Below, piece by piece: positions 5,807 to 6,407 of a stretch of 6,407 nucleotides of DNA. Source of the stretch: Thermodesulfovibrionales bacterium (lineage in GTDB: Bacteria; Nitrospirota; Thermodesulfovibrionia; Thermodesulfovibrionales; SM23-35); assembly GCA_022865525.1 (NCBI GenBank), contig JALHSV010000160.1, positions 1-6,407 on the forward strand, written 5' to 3'. The translations under genes were made by a program, and so were the position numbers. The first letter of the stretch is position 1, and each line of letters opens with the position of its first letter. Under the pieces are notes generated by a model. That model was not told where the DNA came from, did no database searches, and saw only the letters and a list, made by a program, of their open reading frames with translations.

Positions 5807-6407
5807 GTGAAAGAACTCAGGAAACGCCTTGTTGTAGCAGCAGGCATGATATGGCTCGTTATCTTATTCGGCACGACCGGATATATGGTTATTGAGGGAT
5901 GGAGTTTTTGGGACTCCTTTTATATGACGGTCATAACTCTTACAACAGTAGGGTATAGGGAAATCCACGAGTTATCCTTTCGCGGAGAGCTCTTTACGGT
6001 TGTCCTGCTAATCGGTGGTGTTGGAACTGTCCTATATGCTCTCAGTGCTGGGGCAAAGATACTGTTGGAGGGAGAGTTGCAAGAAATATACGGGAGGAAA
6101 AGGGTGGAAAAAAAGCTCAGGAATTTTAAAGATCATTTTATTGTATGCGGTTATGGCAGAATGGGGAAAGTTATCGCCAGGGAACTTGAACATGAAAAGT
6201 TGCAATTCATTGTGATTGAAAAAAACGAGGTTCTACTGGATGCAGATCGGAAAGAGGAGTTGCTCGTTATCCAGGGAGATGCAACGAACGATGATCTCCT
6301 GAAAAAGGCAGGAATCGAAAAGGCACAGTGCCTGATATCTGTTCTGCCGACAGATGCGGAAAACCTCTATGTTGTTCTGAGCGCCAGGGGATTGAATCCG
6401 AAACTCC
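5807..6407 (+). CDS. Potassium channel with RCK_N (TrkA-N) domain, 3' end outside window
   Basis: The visible 200 residues form a two-helix potassium channel: outer helix about 8-29, pore helix and filter about 37-51 (TLTTVGYRE), inner helix about 61-83. A linker leads to a cytoplasmic RCK_N Rossmann domain starting near 109, with the nucleotide motif GYGRMG (115-120), an acidic residue at the end of the second strand (E138) and QGDATNDD (156-163). This is the architecture of MthK/GsuK/Kch-like channels, whose ring of RCK domains opens the pore on ligand binding. The filter reads TVGYR in place of the usual TVGYG. The start is GTG at 5807: an in-frame TAA at 5786-5788 closes the frame upstream, no other start codon lies between, and AGGA at 5791-5794 is 12 bases away. 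A later ATG (codon 14) would cut into the first helix. The RCK_C domain, if present, lies beyond the window. Confidence 0.85.
   Translation, partial: MKELRKRLVVAAGMIWLVILFGTTGYMVIEGWSFWDSFYMTVITLTTVGYREIHELSFRGELFTVVLLIGGVGTVLYALSAGAKILLEGELQEIYGRKRVEKKLRNFKDHFIVCGYGRMGKVIARELEHEKLQFIVIEKNEVLLDADRKEELLVIQGDATNDDLLKKAGIEKAQCLISVLPTDAENLYVVLSARGLNPKL

Overview
The window looks like a chromosomal segment of a Gram-negative, moderate-GC bacterium. Gene order and protein style (a cdaA-ybbR-glmM cluster followed by comEC, and a two-helix RCK potassium channel) recall Desulfobacterota or Nitrospirota. That placement is an impression from protein features, not a computed classification.

Left edge (1-389): decayed mobile DNA. 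A fragment on the minus strand (about 1-125) keeps the helix-turn-helix and leucine zipper of an IS3-type OrfA transposase. It abuts, within a few bases, a plus-strand remnant (about 120-335) that keeps only the last part of a tyrosine recombinase, including its nucleophilic-tyrosine motif. Both lie just beyond the 3' end of an intact initiator tRNA-fMet gene (minus strand, 390-466), a typical integration target. The tRNA has its own promoter and a strong intrinsic terminator.

Core (about 526-5662): one tightly packed plus-strand gene set, read from an extended -10 promoter that diverges from the tRNA promoter. It encodes CdaA (membrane diadenylate cyclase making c-di-AMP), YbbR/CdaR (its membrane-anchored regulator), GlmM (phosphoglucosamine mutase, feeding peptidoglycan precursor synthesis) and ComEC (the inner-membrane DNA-uptake channel with a metallo-beta-lactamase domain). 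The junctions are ATGA, a 2-base gap (or 29 bases, depending on the glmM start) and TGATG, so co-transcription and partial translational coupling are likely. The first three genes form the widely conserved c-di-AMP/cell-wall module; comEC is an added fourth gene.

Right edge (5663-6407): a 144-base gap with a candidate -10 element and two dyads, then the first 200 codons of a potassium channel with an N-terminal RCK (TrkA-N) domain, cut off by the window end. Because c-di-AMP commonly controls potassium transporters through RCK_C domains, a channel close to the c-di-AMP synthase is suggestive, but the part that would bind the ligand lies outside the window.

I see no clearly new biological system here. 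The most useful leads are the tRNA-fMet integration scar, the altered selectivity filter of the channel (TVGYR instead of TVGYG), and the attachment of comEC and the channel to the c-di-AMP module.
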